Shown here piece by piece: positions 26,285 to 35,026 of a stretch of 64,000 nucleotides of DNA. The first letter of the stretch is position 1. Each line of letters opens with the position of its first letter. Source of the stretch: DASSUW01 sp963774155 (GTDB lineage Bacteria; Actinomycetota; Thermoleophilia; Solirubrobacterales; Solirubrobacteraceae); NCBI GenBank assembly GCA_963774155.1, contig CAVZDW010000003.1, positions 1 to 64,000 of the forward strand, read 5' to 3'. The notes below the pieces were generated by a model. It was not told where the DNA came from and made no database searches. It worked only from the letters and a program-made list of their open reading frames with translations. The translations under genes and the position numbers were made by a program.

Positions 26285-27545
26285 GGCGGTCGAGACCCGC
26301 GCGGAAGCCCTCGGCGATCTGCTCCAGGTGCTCTGGCTCGACCACCAGCGGGGGTGAAGTCGCCAGGGCGCCCAGCAGCGGCCGCACGAGCACGCCGGCC
26401 TCACGCGCGCCCGCGGCGACCTTGGCCACGGCGCCCGGATCCTGCTCGAGCACGTCCGGCGCGAGCTGCACGGCGGCCAGCAGGCCCAGGCCCGAGCGGA
26501 TGTCGGCCACGGCCGGGTGGTCGGTCAGCGGGGCCAGAGCGTCGGTCAGCGGCCCCTCGAGCTCGCGGCCGCGCGGGATCAGGTTCTCCCGCTCGTAGAT
26601 GTCGAGCACCTCGAGCGCGGCGACGCAGCACGTCGGGTGCCCGGCGTAGGTGGCGCCGTGCCGCAGCATCGGCCCGCCCGGGCTGTCGAAGAACGGCGCC
26701 GCGACGGCGCCGGAGACGATCACGCCGCCGAGCGGCAGGTAGCCGGCCGTGACGCCCTTGGCGAAGGTGATGAGGTCGGGCCGCACGTCCTCCCAGCGCT
26801 CGACGCCGAACCACGTGCCGAGGCGCCCGAAGGCGCAGATCACGCTGTCGATGATCAGCAGCACGCCGTGCTCGGCGCACAGGTCGGCGACGCCCTGGAT
26901 GTAGCCGTCCGGCGGCGGATAGACGCCGCCCGCGCCGATCACCGGCTCGCAGAAGAAGGCGGCCACGCGGTCGGGCCCGACGCGCTGGATCTCGGTCTCG
27001 AGGGCCTCCAGCGAGTCGTACTGGACCGACGAGACGTCCGGGACGAGCGGGCCCCAGTTGGTCACGTTGGCCTCGATGCCGCCGACGCTCGTGCCGAACC
27101 CGTGCGTGCCGTGGTACCCGTGGGTGCGCGAGATCAGGTGGACCCGCTCGGGGTGGCCCTGGAGGACCCAGTGCCGGCGGGCGATCTTGGCCGCCGTGTC
27201 GATGGCGTCGCCGCCGCCGGAGGCCAGGAACACGCGCGCGCCGTCCATCGGCGCGAGCTCGGCGAGGCGCTCGGCCAGCTCGTTGGCCGGCCGGTTGCCG
27301 AAGTCGCCGAACGTCGAGTACGCCTCCAGCTTGCGCATCTGGGCGGCGACGGCGTCGGCCACCTCGGGGCGGCCGTGGCCGATGTTCGCGTACCAGAGGC
27401 TCGCGGTGGCGTCGAGATAGCGCGTGCCCTCGGAGTCGAAGACGTAGACGCCCTCGCCGCGCTCGATGAGCAGCTCGCGCTGGCTCACGGCCCCCATGTC
27501 GGCGAAGGGATGCCAGAAACGGGTGGTCGCGGTGGTGACTGCCAT
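26277..27545 (-). CDS. Class III pyridoxal-phosphate aminotransferase
   Basis: A 422-residue PLP enzyme of the omega-amino-acid/GABA/diamine transaminase group. It has the PLP-phosphate site FLASGGGDAIDTAAKIARRH, the aspartate motif LIIDSVICAFGRLG, and the Schiff-base lysine in LITFAKGVTAGYLPLGG. Family members move an amino group from an omega-amine to pyruvate or 2-oxoglutarate. The ATG at 27545 is preferred over the TTG two codons upstream. It is coupled to the SIS-domain gene by an 8-base overlap, which suggests amino-sugar or amine catabolism. The amine donor is unknown. Confidence 0.9.
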   Translation of the reverse strand: MAVTTATTRFWHPFADMGAVSQRELLIERGEGVYVFDSEGTRYLDATASLWYANIGHGRPEVADAVAAQMRKLEAYSTFGDFGNRPANELAERLAELAPMDGARVFLASGGGDAIDTAAKIARRHWVLQGHPERVHLISRTHGYHGTHGFGTSVGGIEANVTNWGPLVPDVSSVQYDSLEALETEIQRVGPDRVAAFFCEPVIGAGGVYPPPDGYIQGVADLCAEHGVLLIIDSVICAFGRLGTWFGVERWEDVRPDLITFAKGVTAGYLPLGGVIVSGAVAAPFFDSPGGPMLRHGATYAGHPTCCVAALEVLDIYERENLIPRGRELEGPLTDALAPLTDHPAVADIRSGLGLLAAVQLAPDVLEQDPGAVAKVAAGAREAGVLVRPLLGALATSPPLVVEPEHLEQIAEGFRAGLDRLG

Positions 27546-27608
27546 GCGCAAGACGGTATCGCCGCGCTCACCGCGCGTGCGGACAACCTCGCGGGCGCCC
27601 GTGCTCCG

Positions 27609-28532
27609 CTACGGCGCGAGCGCGCGACGCAGCCTGGCGCCCACGGCGTCGATCGCGTCGCGGGCGGCGGGCGTCAGGGCCAGCCACCGGAAGAAGCCGT
27701 GGATCGTGCCCGGCCAGCGGACGAGCTCGATCGGGACGCCCGACCGCTCGAGCGCGCGGGCGTACGCCTCGCCCTCGTCGCGCAGGACGTCCTCCTCCGC
27801 CGAGAGCACGTAGGCGGGCGCGACGCCGGTGTGGTCGGCCGCCCGCGACGGCGAGGCGTCGGGGTGGGACCCGTCGGCACCGTCGAGATAGAGGTTCCAG
27901 AAGCGGCGCATGCTCGCCGCGCTCAGCCCGTGGCCGTCCGAGAAGTCCGCGTAGGACGGCGTGTTGAGCGCGGCGTCGATGACGGGATAGATCAGCGCCT
28001 GGATCCGGATGGGGACCTCGCCGCGCAGCCTGAGCGCCGCCACGGCCGCCAGGTTGCCGCCGGCGCTGTCGCCGGCCAGCGCGAGCCGCGTGCCGTCGCC
28101 GCCGACCTCGTCCCCGTGCGCGGCCAGCCAGCGGATCGCGGCCAGCGTGTCGTCGAGCGCCGCCGGGAAGCGATGCTCGGGCGCCAGCCGGTACTCGACG
28201 CCGGCGACGATCGCCCCGGAGGCGTTGGCCAGCGCCCGCAGCGGCGTGTCGTAGCTGTCGACCGTGCCCATCACCCAGCCGCCGCCGTGCAGGTAGACGA
28301 CGATCCCCGGCGTGCTCTCGGTCTCCGGGCGGAAGATCCGCACCGCCACGTCGCCTCCGCCCGAGGGCACGGCGATGTCCCGGACCTCGGCCACGTCCTC
28401 CCCCGGCCCCGACAGCCGCGCGGTCTCCGCCACGTGCGCCGCGCGCGCCTCCGCGACCGGCACCTCGTGGGCCGGCGGCCCCGGGGCCGCGTTCATCTCG
28501 TCCAGGTGCGCCTGGATCTCGGGCGTCAGCAC
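27609..28532 (-). CDS. Alpha/beta-hydrolase esterase, hormone-sensitive-lipase family
   Basis: A 307-residue esterase. HGGGWVMG (about residues 82-89) forms the oxyanion hole and GDSAGG holds the nucleophile Ser. The acid is likely the Asp in EEDVLRDEGEAY and the base the His in GTIHGFF. These features define family IV (HSL-like) carboxylesterases acting on short acyl esters. There is no signal peptide. The start is a GTG at 28532, with structured repeat copy 3 just upstream, so its promoter may lie within or before that element. It may belong to the same transcript as the aminotransferase 63 bases downstream. Confidence 0.9.
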   Translation of the reverse strand: MLTPEIQAHLDEMNAAPGPPAHEVPVAEARAAHVAETARLSGPGEDVAEVRDIAVPSGGGDVAVRIFRPETESTPGIVVYLHGGGWVMGTVDSYDTPLRALANASGAIVAGVEYRLAPEHRFPAALDDTLAAIRWLAAHGDEVGGDGTRLALAGDSAGGNLAAVAALRLRGEVPIRIQALIYPVIDAALNTPSYADFSDGHGLSAASMRRFWNLYLDGADGSHPDASPSRAADHTGVAPAYVLSAEEDVLRDEGEAYARALERSGVPIELVRWPGTIHGFFRWLALTPAARDAIDAVGARLRRALAP

Positions 28533-28557
28533 GCCGAGGAGGTTATTGGCCTCCCAA

Positions 28558-28655
28558 CTTCAACTGCGGCATTAAGGGAGAGGGTTCGGCCGGGCCATGA
28601 GCCACTCTCGGAGGCCGAGCCGACCCCAGCCTCCCTACCCAGCCGCAGTTGACGT
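28558..28655. repeat. Structured intergenic repeat, copy 3
   Basis: A perfect 10-bp outer stem, CAACTGCGGC (28561-28570) and GCCGCAGTTG (28642-28651), encloses ATTAAGGGAGAGGGTTCGGC and CTCCCTACCCA. This copy lacks the long tip hairpin of copies 1 and 2. It lies between two leftward genes, upstream of the esterase, so a terminator-only role is less likely here. Confidence 0.72.
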
Positions 28656-28658
28656 TCG

Positions 28659-28907
28659 TCAGAAACCGCGGCGTTCCCGCGCGCGCACGCTCGACGGATC
28701 GTGCGGATCGCGGTGCCGGGAGTCCCAGACCGCGTGGACGACCCAGAGCAGCGCGAGGATGGCGATCACCAGTGTCAGGGCCAGAACCTCGCCCGGCTGG
28801 AACGCCCCCAGCGCCACGAAGAACGCGAAGAGGACCACGACGGCGAGCACGAGGAGCCAGAGCGTCTCGCTCAGGGTCGAGAGCATCCGCGAGCGCCGCT
28901 GCGGCAT
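28659..28907 (-). CDS. Small two-helix membrane protein, hypothetical
   Basis: An 82-residue protein with two membrane helices (about residues 15-36 and 41-62) and a charged C-terminal tail. No family is recognised. It begins 13 bases after the end of the long catabolic operon and could be its last gene. Its stop codon lies right beside structured repeat copy 3. Codon use and the clear helix pair support coding. Confidence 0.6.
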   Translation of the reverse strand: MPQRRSRMLSTLSETLWLLVLAVVVLFAFFVALGAFQPGEVLALTLVIAILALLWVVHAVWDSRHRDPHDPSSVRARERRGF

Positions 28908-28919
28908 GGCGCGACTGTA

Positions 28920-29828
28920 TCAAGCGAGACGGAGCAGTTCACGGGCCTGAGCGGCGCCCACGGGCGTCCGGTCGAGCAGCCGCGCGAGCTCCAGCGCCTT
29001 CTCCACCAGCTCGGCGTTCGAGCCCGCCCGACGGTCGAGCGCGACCCGCAGGTTGTCCTCCAGCCCGACGCGCACGTGGCCGCCCATGGTCAGCGCCGCG
29101 GCGGCCAGGTGGAACTCGGCGGGATAGCCCACGCCGGCCGTGCACCACGTGAAGTTCTCGGCCCCGAACTGGCCGACCGCGGTGCGGTGCACGTGCACGA
29201 GCTGCTCGAGCGTCGCGGCGTTGGCGCCCAGCACGCCGAGGACGAACTGGATGTGGATCGGGAAGTCGACGAGCCCGGCCTCGGCCAGATGGGCGAGGTT
29301 GTAGACGTGGCCGGTGTCGTAGACCTCGTACTCCGGCTTGGTGCCCGCCTCGCGGAAGAGCTCCGACAGCCGCTCCATGTCGGCGAACGTGTTGCGGAAC
29401 ACGTAGTCGCGCGTGCCCTCGAGGTACTCGACCTCCCACGGCTCCATCTCGGGCCGGTGGCGGACCTTGAAGATGCCGAAGTTGAACGAGCCGCAGTTGA
29501 AGGTCGCCATCTCGGGCCGGCACTCGGTCACCACCCGCGCGCGCTCCTCGATGGTCATCCCGACGCCGCCGCCCGAGGTCGGCTGCACGATCGCGTCGCA
29601 GCGCTCGCCGATCCCGCCGATGACCTCGCGGAAGAGGCCCAGGTCGGCCGTCGGCTTTCCGCTCGCCGGGTCGCGCACGTGGACGTGGATGATCGCCGCG
29701 CCCGCCGCGTGGGCGCCGACCGCGGCGTCGACGATCTCCTCCGGCGTGACGGGGATCGCCGGGCTCTGGGACGGCACGCTCATGCCGCCGGTGACCGCGC
29801 AGGAGAGGAAGACGGGATCGGCGTTCAT
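28920..29828 (-). CDS. Beta-keto-acid cleavage enzyme (BKACE/DUF849 family)
   Basis: A 302-residue TIM-barrel enzyme. IIHVHVRDPASGKP near residue 43 is the zinc-binding HxH motif of BKACE proteins, which condense a beta-keto acid with acetyl-CoA and cleave it to acetoacetate and a CoA ester. The founding member is 3-keto-5-aminohexanoate cleavage enzyme. The ATG overlaps the stop of the MFS gene (ATGA). It is the last enzyme of the fifteen-gene leftward operon, so it may perform a terminal carbon-carbon cleavage. The natural beta-keto acid is unknown. Confidence 0.9.
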   Translation of the reverse strand: MNADPVFLSCAVTGGMSVPSQSPAIPVTPEEIVDAAVGAHAAGAAIIHVHVRDPASGKPTADLGLFREVIGGIGERCDAIVQPTSGGGVGMTIEERARVVTECRPEMATFNCGSFNFGIFKVRHRPEMEPWEVEYLEGTRDYVFRNTFADMERLSELFREAGTKPEYEVYDTGHVYNLAHLAEAGLVDFPIHIQFVLGVLGANAATLEQLVHVHRTAVGQFGAENFTWCTAGVGYPAEFHLAAAALTMGGHVRVGLEDNLRVALDRRAGSNAELVEKALELARLLDRTPVGAAQARELLRLA

Positions 29829-30997
29829 GCGGGCCTCAGGCGGGACGGGGTGAGCGGGATGCAGCACGCGAGCAGGACGAGGGCGGTCGCGAAGAGCGCC
29901 CACAGGCTGGCCGAGAACGAGCCCGTGGCGTCGCGGACGGCACCGAGGCCGATCGGCGCGATCGACGCGAACCCGTAGCCGACGAGGAACACCAGCGCGG
30001 TGGCCGCGCCGGCCTCCGCGGGCCCGCGCGAGACGTCGAGGCAGAGCGCCACGCAGAGCGGGAACACGGCGCCGATCGCCGCCCCGGCCAGCGCCGCCCA
30101 CGCGAACCCGGCGGCCGGCACCGCGGCCAGGCCGAGCGTGGCGAGCGCGACCGCCGCCGAGGCGCCCCCGAGCCACAGCCGGCGGGAGCCGCCGCGGTCG
30201 GCGAGCCACGGGACCACGAGCCCGCCCGGCAGCGCGGCCAACCCGAACGCGGCGACCAGCGCGCCCGCCGCCCCCGCGCTCCAGCCGTGCTCCTGGAAGG
30301 CGTCGGGCAGCCAGGAGGTGATCCCGTAGAAGATCAGCGACTGCAGCCCGAAGACCGCGACGATCGCCCACACCACCGGGCGATCCCACGGCAGCCGCGA
30401 GGCGCGCTGCGCGGTCCGCTGGGTCCACTCGCCCCGGCTGAGGACGAGCCAGCCGACACACAGCGCGACCGTCGCGAGGGAGAACGCCGCAAGGGCGCCG
30501 CGCCATCCCCCGAACGCCGCCGCGGCGGGAACGGCGACGGCCGACGAGATCGTCGTCCCGAGGTTCAGCCCGGTGGTGGCGACGCCGCTGGCGAAGACCG
30601 GCCGCTCGGGGAAGCGCACCTTGACGGCGACCGGGAGCAGAGCGCCGGCCATCGCCATCCCGATCCCCACCGGCACGGTGAAGAGCAGCACCAGCGCGAC
30701 GCCCGGCGCGACGGCGCGCAGGACGCCGAAGAGGGCCACCGCCGCGATGCAGGCCGCGACCGCCGCGCGCACGCCGGTCCTGGAGGCCAGCGGGGCGGCC
30801 GCCGGCGCGAAGAGGCCCATGCAGAGCACCGGGATCGTCCCGAGCAGCCCGGCCACGGCGTGCGACACGCCGAGGTCGTCGCCGATCTCCGGCAGCAGCG
30901 GGCCGACGCCGACGAGCTGCGGCCGCAGCGCGAGCGCGGCGACGAACAGCGCGGCCAGGAGCGCGAGCGCGCTCCTCGCCGGAGCGGCGACCGTCAC
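29825..30997 (-). CDS. MFS transporter, CynX/NimT-like
   Basis: A 390-residue membrane protein with about twelve helices and the CynX/NimT-like opening ALRPQLVGVGPLLPEIGDDL. Members of this group move small organic anions or export toxic nitro compounds. Here it is likely the importer for the substrate of the surrounding operon or an exporter of an intermediate. The GTG start overlaps the dehydrogenase stop (GTGA), and the end overlaps the BKACE start (ATGA). Confidence 0.85.
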   Translation of the reverse strand: MTVAAPARSALALLAALFVAALALRPQLVGVGPLLPEIGDDLGVSHAVAGLLGTIPVLCMGLFAPAAAPLASRTGVRAAVAACIAAVALFGVLRAVAPGVALVLLFTVPVGIGMAMAGALLPVAVKVRFPERPVFASGVATTGLNLGTTISSAVAVPAAAAFGGWRGALAAFSLATVALCVGWLVLSRGEWTQRTAQRASRLPWDRPVVWAIVAVFGLQSLIFYGITSWLPDAFQEHGWSAGAAGALVAAFGLAALPGGLVVPWLADRGGSRRLWLGGASAAVALATLGLAAVPAAGFAWAALAGAAIGAVFPLCVALCLDVSRGPAEAGAATALVFLVGYGFASIAPIGLGAVRDATGSFSASLWALFATALVLLACCIPLTPSRLRPA

Positions 30998-32038
30998 GGC
31001 CGCACGACCACCTTCAGGGCGCCGCCGCGGCGCTCGGTGAACGTCGCGTACGCCTCGGTGAAGTCCTCGAGGGCGAACTCGTGCGTGATCAGCTCGCGCA
31101 GGCGGATGCGGCCCGCCGCGATCAGCGCGATCGCCTCCGGCATCTCCCCCGCCGCCGCGCGCACGCCGACGATGTCGATCTCGTCCAGCACGACGCGCTG
31201 GAGCGGGATCTGCGCGCCCTCCATCGGGATGCCGATGACCGCGCAGCGGCCGCCCTTGCGCAGCAGCTCGCAGCACTGGCCGAGCGCCGCCGCGTCGCCC
31301 GAGCACTCGAGCGCCACCTCGGCGCCGAAGCCGCCCGTCATCTCGCGCACCGCCTCGACGGGGTCGACGGCGGTGAAGTCGACCGTCTCGTGCCCGAGCG
31401 CCGCGGCCTTGGCCAGCCGCGCACCGCGGCCGACCACGATCACGCGGCCGGCGCCGGTCGCGCGCGCGAACTCGGCCACCAGCAGACCCCATCACGCCGG
31501 GCCCGACGACCACCACGGTGTCGCCCGGCGCGTGGCCGCCGCGCTTGACCGTGTGCAGCGCGATGGCCGAGGGGTCGAGCATCGCCGCCTCCTCGTCCGA
31601 GAGCGCGTCCGGCACCGCGAAGACGCTCTTGATCGAGTGCGTGACGTACTCGGCGTAGGCCCCGTCCACGTTGTGGCCGTACTGCTGGTGGACGCGCAGG
31701 TCGCCGAACTTCTCGCAGATGTTGTACCGGCCCTCCACGCACTTGCGGCAGAACCCGCAGGCGGCGTGCGACGTGCCCGCCACGCGCGTGCCGACCTCCC
31801 ACCCGAAGTCGGCGGCGCCCGGCCCGAGCTCGACCACGTCGCCGCACCACTCGTGGCCCGGGATCAGCGGCCAGCCCTGCGGCCAGAAGCCCGGGTAGTG
31901 ACCCTGGATGATGTGCGGGTCGGTGCCGCAGATCGTGATCACCCGCACCCGGCACAGCACCTCGTGCGGCCCGGGCGCGGGCCGCTCGACGTCGCGCACG
32001 GCGAAGACGTTCGGCTCGTCGACGACCAGGGCCCTCAC
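30994..32038 (-). pseudogene. Zinc-dependent alcohol dehydrogenase, frameshifted by one extra base
   Basis: The protein is a medium-chain zinc dehydrogenase of threonine/sorbitol-dehydrogenase type. The catalytic zinc ligands are in ITICGTDPH and PGHEW, the structural zinc in CGFCRKCVEGRYNIC, and the Rossmann start in VVVVGPGVMG. The frame breaks right after that Rossmann motif. An extra A at about 31486 (plus strand) separates it from LVAEFARATGAGRVIVVGRG. Deleting the base restores 347 residues with GTGA overlaps at both ends, so the gene may be intact in the organism. It would oxidise an alcohol intermediate with NAD(P). Confidence 0.85.
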
Positions 32039-33438
32039 GTGACGGCCACCGGGTCGACCATGGAGCCCGTGGCCCCGCGGATGGCCAGCGGGAGGGCGAC
32101 GAAGAGGAACTCACGGACGCCCGCGCGTGCGAGGCCCTCGAGATCGAGGCTCTCGAGGATGTAGATCCCGCGCTCGATGAGGAGCAGCGTGTGCACCGGC
32201 TGCGGGTTGGCCGGGGTGCCGCGGTCGGGCGCCGGCTGGACCTCGAACGTCTCGGTGTCGGAGCCCACGGCGAGCACGTCGCGGTCGGCGAGAAGCTGCG
32301 CGGCGCTGAGGTCCGGGCCGGCGCCGCGATGCGCGGCGAGCGCCTCGGGGTCCGGCCAGTGCGCGAGGTAGCCGCTGCGGATCAGCGCCACGTCGCCGGC
32401 CCCGGCCGCCACGCCGTGCCGGCGCTCGATCGCCTCGAGCTCGCCGGCGCCGACCGGCTCGCCCGCGGGCAGCGACTCGACCCCGCGGAAGCCCGGCACG
32501 TCGTAGAGCACGCCGCGCCGCCAGATCGGCGGGATCTCGGTGGCGTCGCCGACCAGGGGCCCGAAGTCGCCGAGGTCGGTCCGCGCCGAGCCACCGTGCC
32601 AGCGGTCCTCGGGCCCGATCGTCATGTGCCCGTGCGCGTCGATGTGCGCGCCGGAGTGCACCGTTCCCATCACGAGCTCGCTCATGAAGCCCAGGCAGGC
32701 GTCGTTCGGCGGGCCCCACGGCTGGTCACCGGCCGCGCGGATGCCCGACGGCGTGCGATAGGCGACGACCTCGAAGGTCGGATGCCCGGGCCACAGCGGC
32801 ATCTTCGGGAAGCGGTCGCGGGCCAGCCGCCGCATCCGGCCGTCGCGCACCAGGCGCAGCAGGCCGCGCACCTCGTCCGGCGCGTTGGCGGCGCGCACGC
32901 GCGAGAGGGCGGGCGCCAGCAGGGCGCTGCCGATCTCGTGCGCTCGTGGGAGGTCGGGGCTGATCCGCTCGACCGAGTGGATCAGCTTGGCCGCCGCCCG
33001 GTCGCGCGGGGCCCGGCCGTCCTCCACCCAGCCGGCGACGAGCGGCGCCATCGTCTCCAGGAAGGAGAGCGAGTCGGCCGCCTGCACGAGGTCGGCCTCC
33101 GCCCAGCCGCCCTCCTCGTGCACGCGCACGAGCCCGGCCACCTCGTCGGCGAGGGCGTCGCCGGCCCCGCGCTCGCGCATGCCGGACGCGACGATGTCCG
33201 CGCAGCGGTCCTGGTGCCAGCGGTTGTACTCCGGCGAGTCCCAGTCGCGCGCCGAGTCCCAGCCCGCGGAGTCGTCCGGGTACGCGCGCTCGATGTCGTG
33301 CGTGGCGGCCGCGATGCGCGCCGCCTCGGAGGCGTGCGGGTCGAGCTCGAGCAGCCAGTCGAGCGTGCGCTCGAGATGGCGGGCGTGCGGGTGGACCTCC
33401 GCGATCCACGCCTGCGCGCTCGCCAGCAGCTCGCTCAC
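32035..33438 (-). CDS. HD-domain / cyclase (kynurenine-formamidase-like) fusion
   Basis: This 467-residue open frame joins two unrelated parts. Residues ~1-190 are helical, with spaced HARHLERT and ATHDIERAY motifs suggesting an HD-type or DUF4202-like metal phosphohydrolase fold. Residues ~215-467 are a cyclase-family metal hydrolase with HSGAHIDAHGH, a variant of the HxGTHxDxPxH metal site, like kynurenine formamidase and isatin hydrolase. The cyclase portion begins abruptly at MPLWPGHPTFEV without its usual first beta strand, so the fusion point is tight. The GTG start overlaps the ATP-grasp gene (GTGA). A second cyclase is encoded two genes upstream. Function of the HD part is unknown. 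Confidence 0.75.
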   Translation of the reverse strand: MSELLASAQAWIAEVHPHARHLERTLDWLLELDPHASEAARIAAATHDIERAYPDDSAGWDSARDWDSPEYNRWHQDRCADIVASGMRERGAGDALADEVAGLVRVHEEGGWAEADLVQAADSLSFLETMAPLVAGWVEDGRAPRDRAAAKLIHSVERISPDLPRAHEIGSALLAPALSRVRAANAPDEVRGLLRLVRDGRMRRLARDRFPKMPLWPGHPTFEVVAYRTPSGIRAAGDQPWGPPNDACLGFMSELVMGTVHSGAHIDAHGHMTIGPEDRWHGGSARTDLGDFGPLVGDATEIPPIWRRGVLYDVPGFRGVESLPAGEPVGAGELEAIERRHGVAAGAGDVALIRSGYLAHWPDPEALAAHRGAGPDLSAAQLLADRDVLAVGSDTETFEVQPAPDRGTPANPQPVHTLLLIERGIYILESLDLEGLARAGVREFLFVALPLAIRGATGSMVDPVAVT

Positions 33439-34307
33439 GTCGTCACCGGCCGCGCCTGGAGCACGTACAGCGAGCCGCCCTCGAGCGCCCACTCGATGTC
33501 CTGCGGCCCGCCGAGGCGCCGCTCGAGGTCGTCGCCGATCCGCGCCAGCTCGCGCAGCTGAGCGTCGTCGAGCTTCTGCTCGGCCCCCTCGTCGCCGAGC
33601 TCGCGCTCCTCCACTCCCCCGCTCTCGACGGGCACGATGGCGAACGGCTGCCGGGCGACCTTCGCGCGCTTGACCGTGCCGTCGCGCTTGAGCACGTAGT
33701 GGTCGGGCGTGACCTGGCCGGAGACCGCCGCCTCGCCGAGCCCGAGCACCGCCTCGACGACCATCCGGTCGCGCCGCTGGTGGACGGGATCGCAGGTGAA
33801 GAGCACGCCCGCCACCTCGGCGCGGACCATCCGCTGGACCACGACGGCCATCCCGAGGTCGTCGAGCGAGCCCTTGCGCTCGCGGTAGAAGATCGCCCGC
33901 TCGGAGAAGAACGAGGCCCAGCAGTCGCGCACGCGCGCGAGCACGTCGTCGGCGCCGCGGACGTAGAGGTACGTCTCCTGCTGGCCCGCGTACGAGGCGG
34001 TGTCGGAGTCCTCCGCGCAGGCGCTGGAGCGGACCGCCACCGGCGGGTCGTCGCCGAACGCGGCGTAGGCCTCGGCGATGGCGGCGGGCGGATCGACCGT
34101 GGCGACGATGGCCTGCGCGGCGGCCGCGTCGGGCAGCGCCGCCCGCAGCGCCTCGCCGCCGTCCCCCAGCGCCTCGCCCAGGCACTCGGCGGGCACGACG
34201 AACCCCGGGGGCACCGGCAGCCCGAGCTCGCTCATGCGGGCCAGCGAGGCGCCCTTGCCGCCGGCACGGCCCACCTGGCAGCACTCCGGGTCGTCGAAGC
34301 GCAGCAT
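33435..34307 (-). CDS. PEP-synthase N-terminal (ATP-grasp) protein, beta subunit of a split phosphotransferase
   Basis: A 290-residue protein equal to the nucleotide-binding N-terminal domain of PEP synthase/pyruvate phosphate dikinase. It has GGKGASLARMSELGLPVPPG at the start, AVRSSACAEDSDTASYAGQQ near residue 90 and DIEWALEGGSLYVLQARPV at the end. The phosphohistidine and PEP domains are missing. A separate gene 7 kb upstream in the same operon (41591-43318) supplies the swivelling His domain. This split resembles phenylphosphate synthase, whose beta subunit is such an ATP-binding piece. Together they would convert ATP to AMP and phosphate while phosphorylating an organic substrate. The ATG shares one base with the preceding stop (TGATG). 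Confidence 0.85.
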   Translation of the reverse strand: MLRFDDPECCQVGRAGGKGASLARMSELGLPVPPGFVVPAECLGEALGDGGEALRAALPDAAAAQAIVATVDPPAAIAEAYAAFGDDPPVAVRSSACAEDSDTASYAGQQETYLYVRGADDVLARVRDCWASFFSERAIFYRERKGSLDDLGMAVVVQRMVRAEVAGVLFTCDPVHQRRDRMVVEAVLGLGEAAVSGQVTPDHYVLKRDGTVKRAKVARQPFAIVPVESGGVEERELGDEGAEQKLDDAQLRELARIGDDLERRLGGPQDIEWALEGGSLYVLQARPVTT

Positions 34308-35026
34308 CAGTCGTCCACGAGCGCCACGGCCCGGACGGGCGCGGCCGTCGTGCCGACCCACTTGACCGGCATGACGATCAGCTTGAAGCCGTGCGAGCGG
34401 CCGATCTGGTCGAGGTTCATGAGGTTCTCCAGGTGCCAGTACTCCTCGTCCCACATGACCCGGTGCGCCTCCCAGAACTTCTTCTTCTCGAACATCGCCC
34501 ACACCGGCGGGTCGAACGTGATGGCGTCGCAGCCCATGAGCCGGACGCCGCGCTCGATCAGCCAGCGCGTGGCCTCGGCGCTCATCCCCGGGTGGTCGGT
34601 GCGGTAGCGCTCCTCGGTGTTGTAGGCGCCCGCGCCGGTGTGGATGAGCACGATGTCGCGCTCCTTGACCTCGTAGTCGATCTTGGCCAGCGCGGCCTCG
34701 ATGTCGGCGGCGCTGATGATGTCGCCGGGCGCGCGGTCGGTGAAGTCGAGCCGCACCCCGTCCGAGATGCAGTACTCGAGCGGGATGGTGTCCGGGCCGC
34801 CCGCCTCCGGGACGATGTGCTTGCGGGCATCCAGGTGCGTGCCGACGTGGTCGTTGACCACGACGAGGTAGCTGGCGGTGAGCGAGTCCACCCCGTGCGC
34901 GGCGGCGCCGATGCGCTCCGCGAACTCCGTGTGGCTCTCGTACACGCACAGCGCCGGCGTCGGCACGCGCGGGAACGTGACCATGTCGTTGTGGACCGGC
35001 ATGGAGAGGTCGACGATGCGGGTCAA
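34307..35026 (-). CDS. Cyclase family metal-dependent hydrolase
   Basis: A 239-residue cyclase/kynurenine-formamidase-like protein with the metal-binding motif HVGTHLDARKH near residue 60 and DIVLIHTGAG near residue 125. Relatives hydrolyse formamides, cyclic imides, lactones or isatin by opening a ring or removing a formyl group. The TTG start overlaps the GntR stop (TTGA), the same coupling used through the operon. Together with the fused cyclase it suggests that a cyclic amide or lactone intermediate occurs in the pathway. Confidence 0.85.
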   Translation of the reverse strand: MTRIVDLSMPVHNDMVTFPRVPTPALCVYESHTEFAERIGAAAHGVDSLTASYLVVVNDHVGTHLDARKHIVPEAGGPDTIPLEYCISDGVRLDFTDRAPGDIISAADIEAALAKIDYEVKERDIVLIHTGAGAYNTEERYRTDHPGMSAEATRWLIERGVRLMGCDAITFDPPVWAMFEKKKFWEAHRVMWDEEYWHLENLMNLDQIGRSHGFKLIVMPVKWVGTTAAPVRAVALVDD

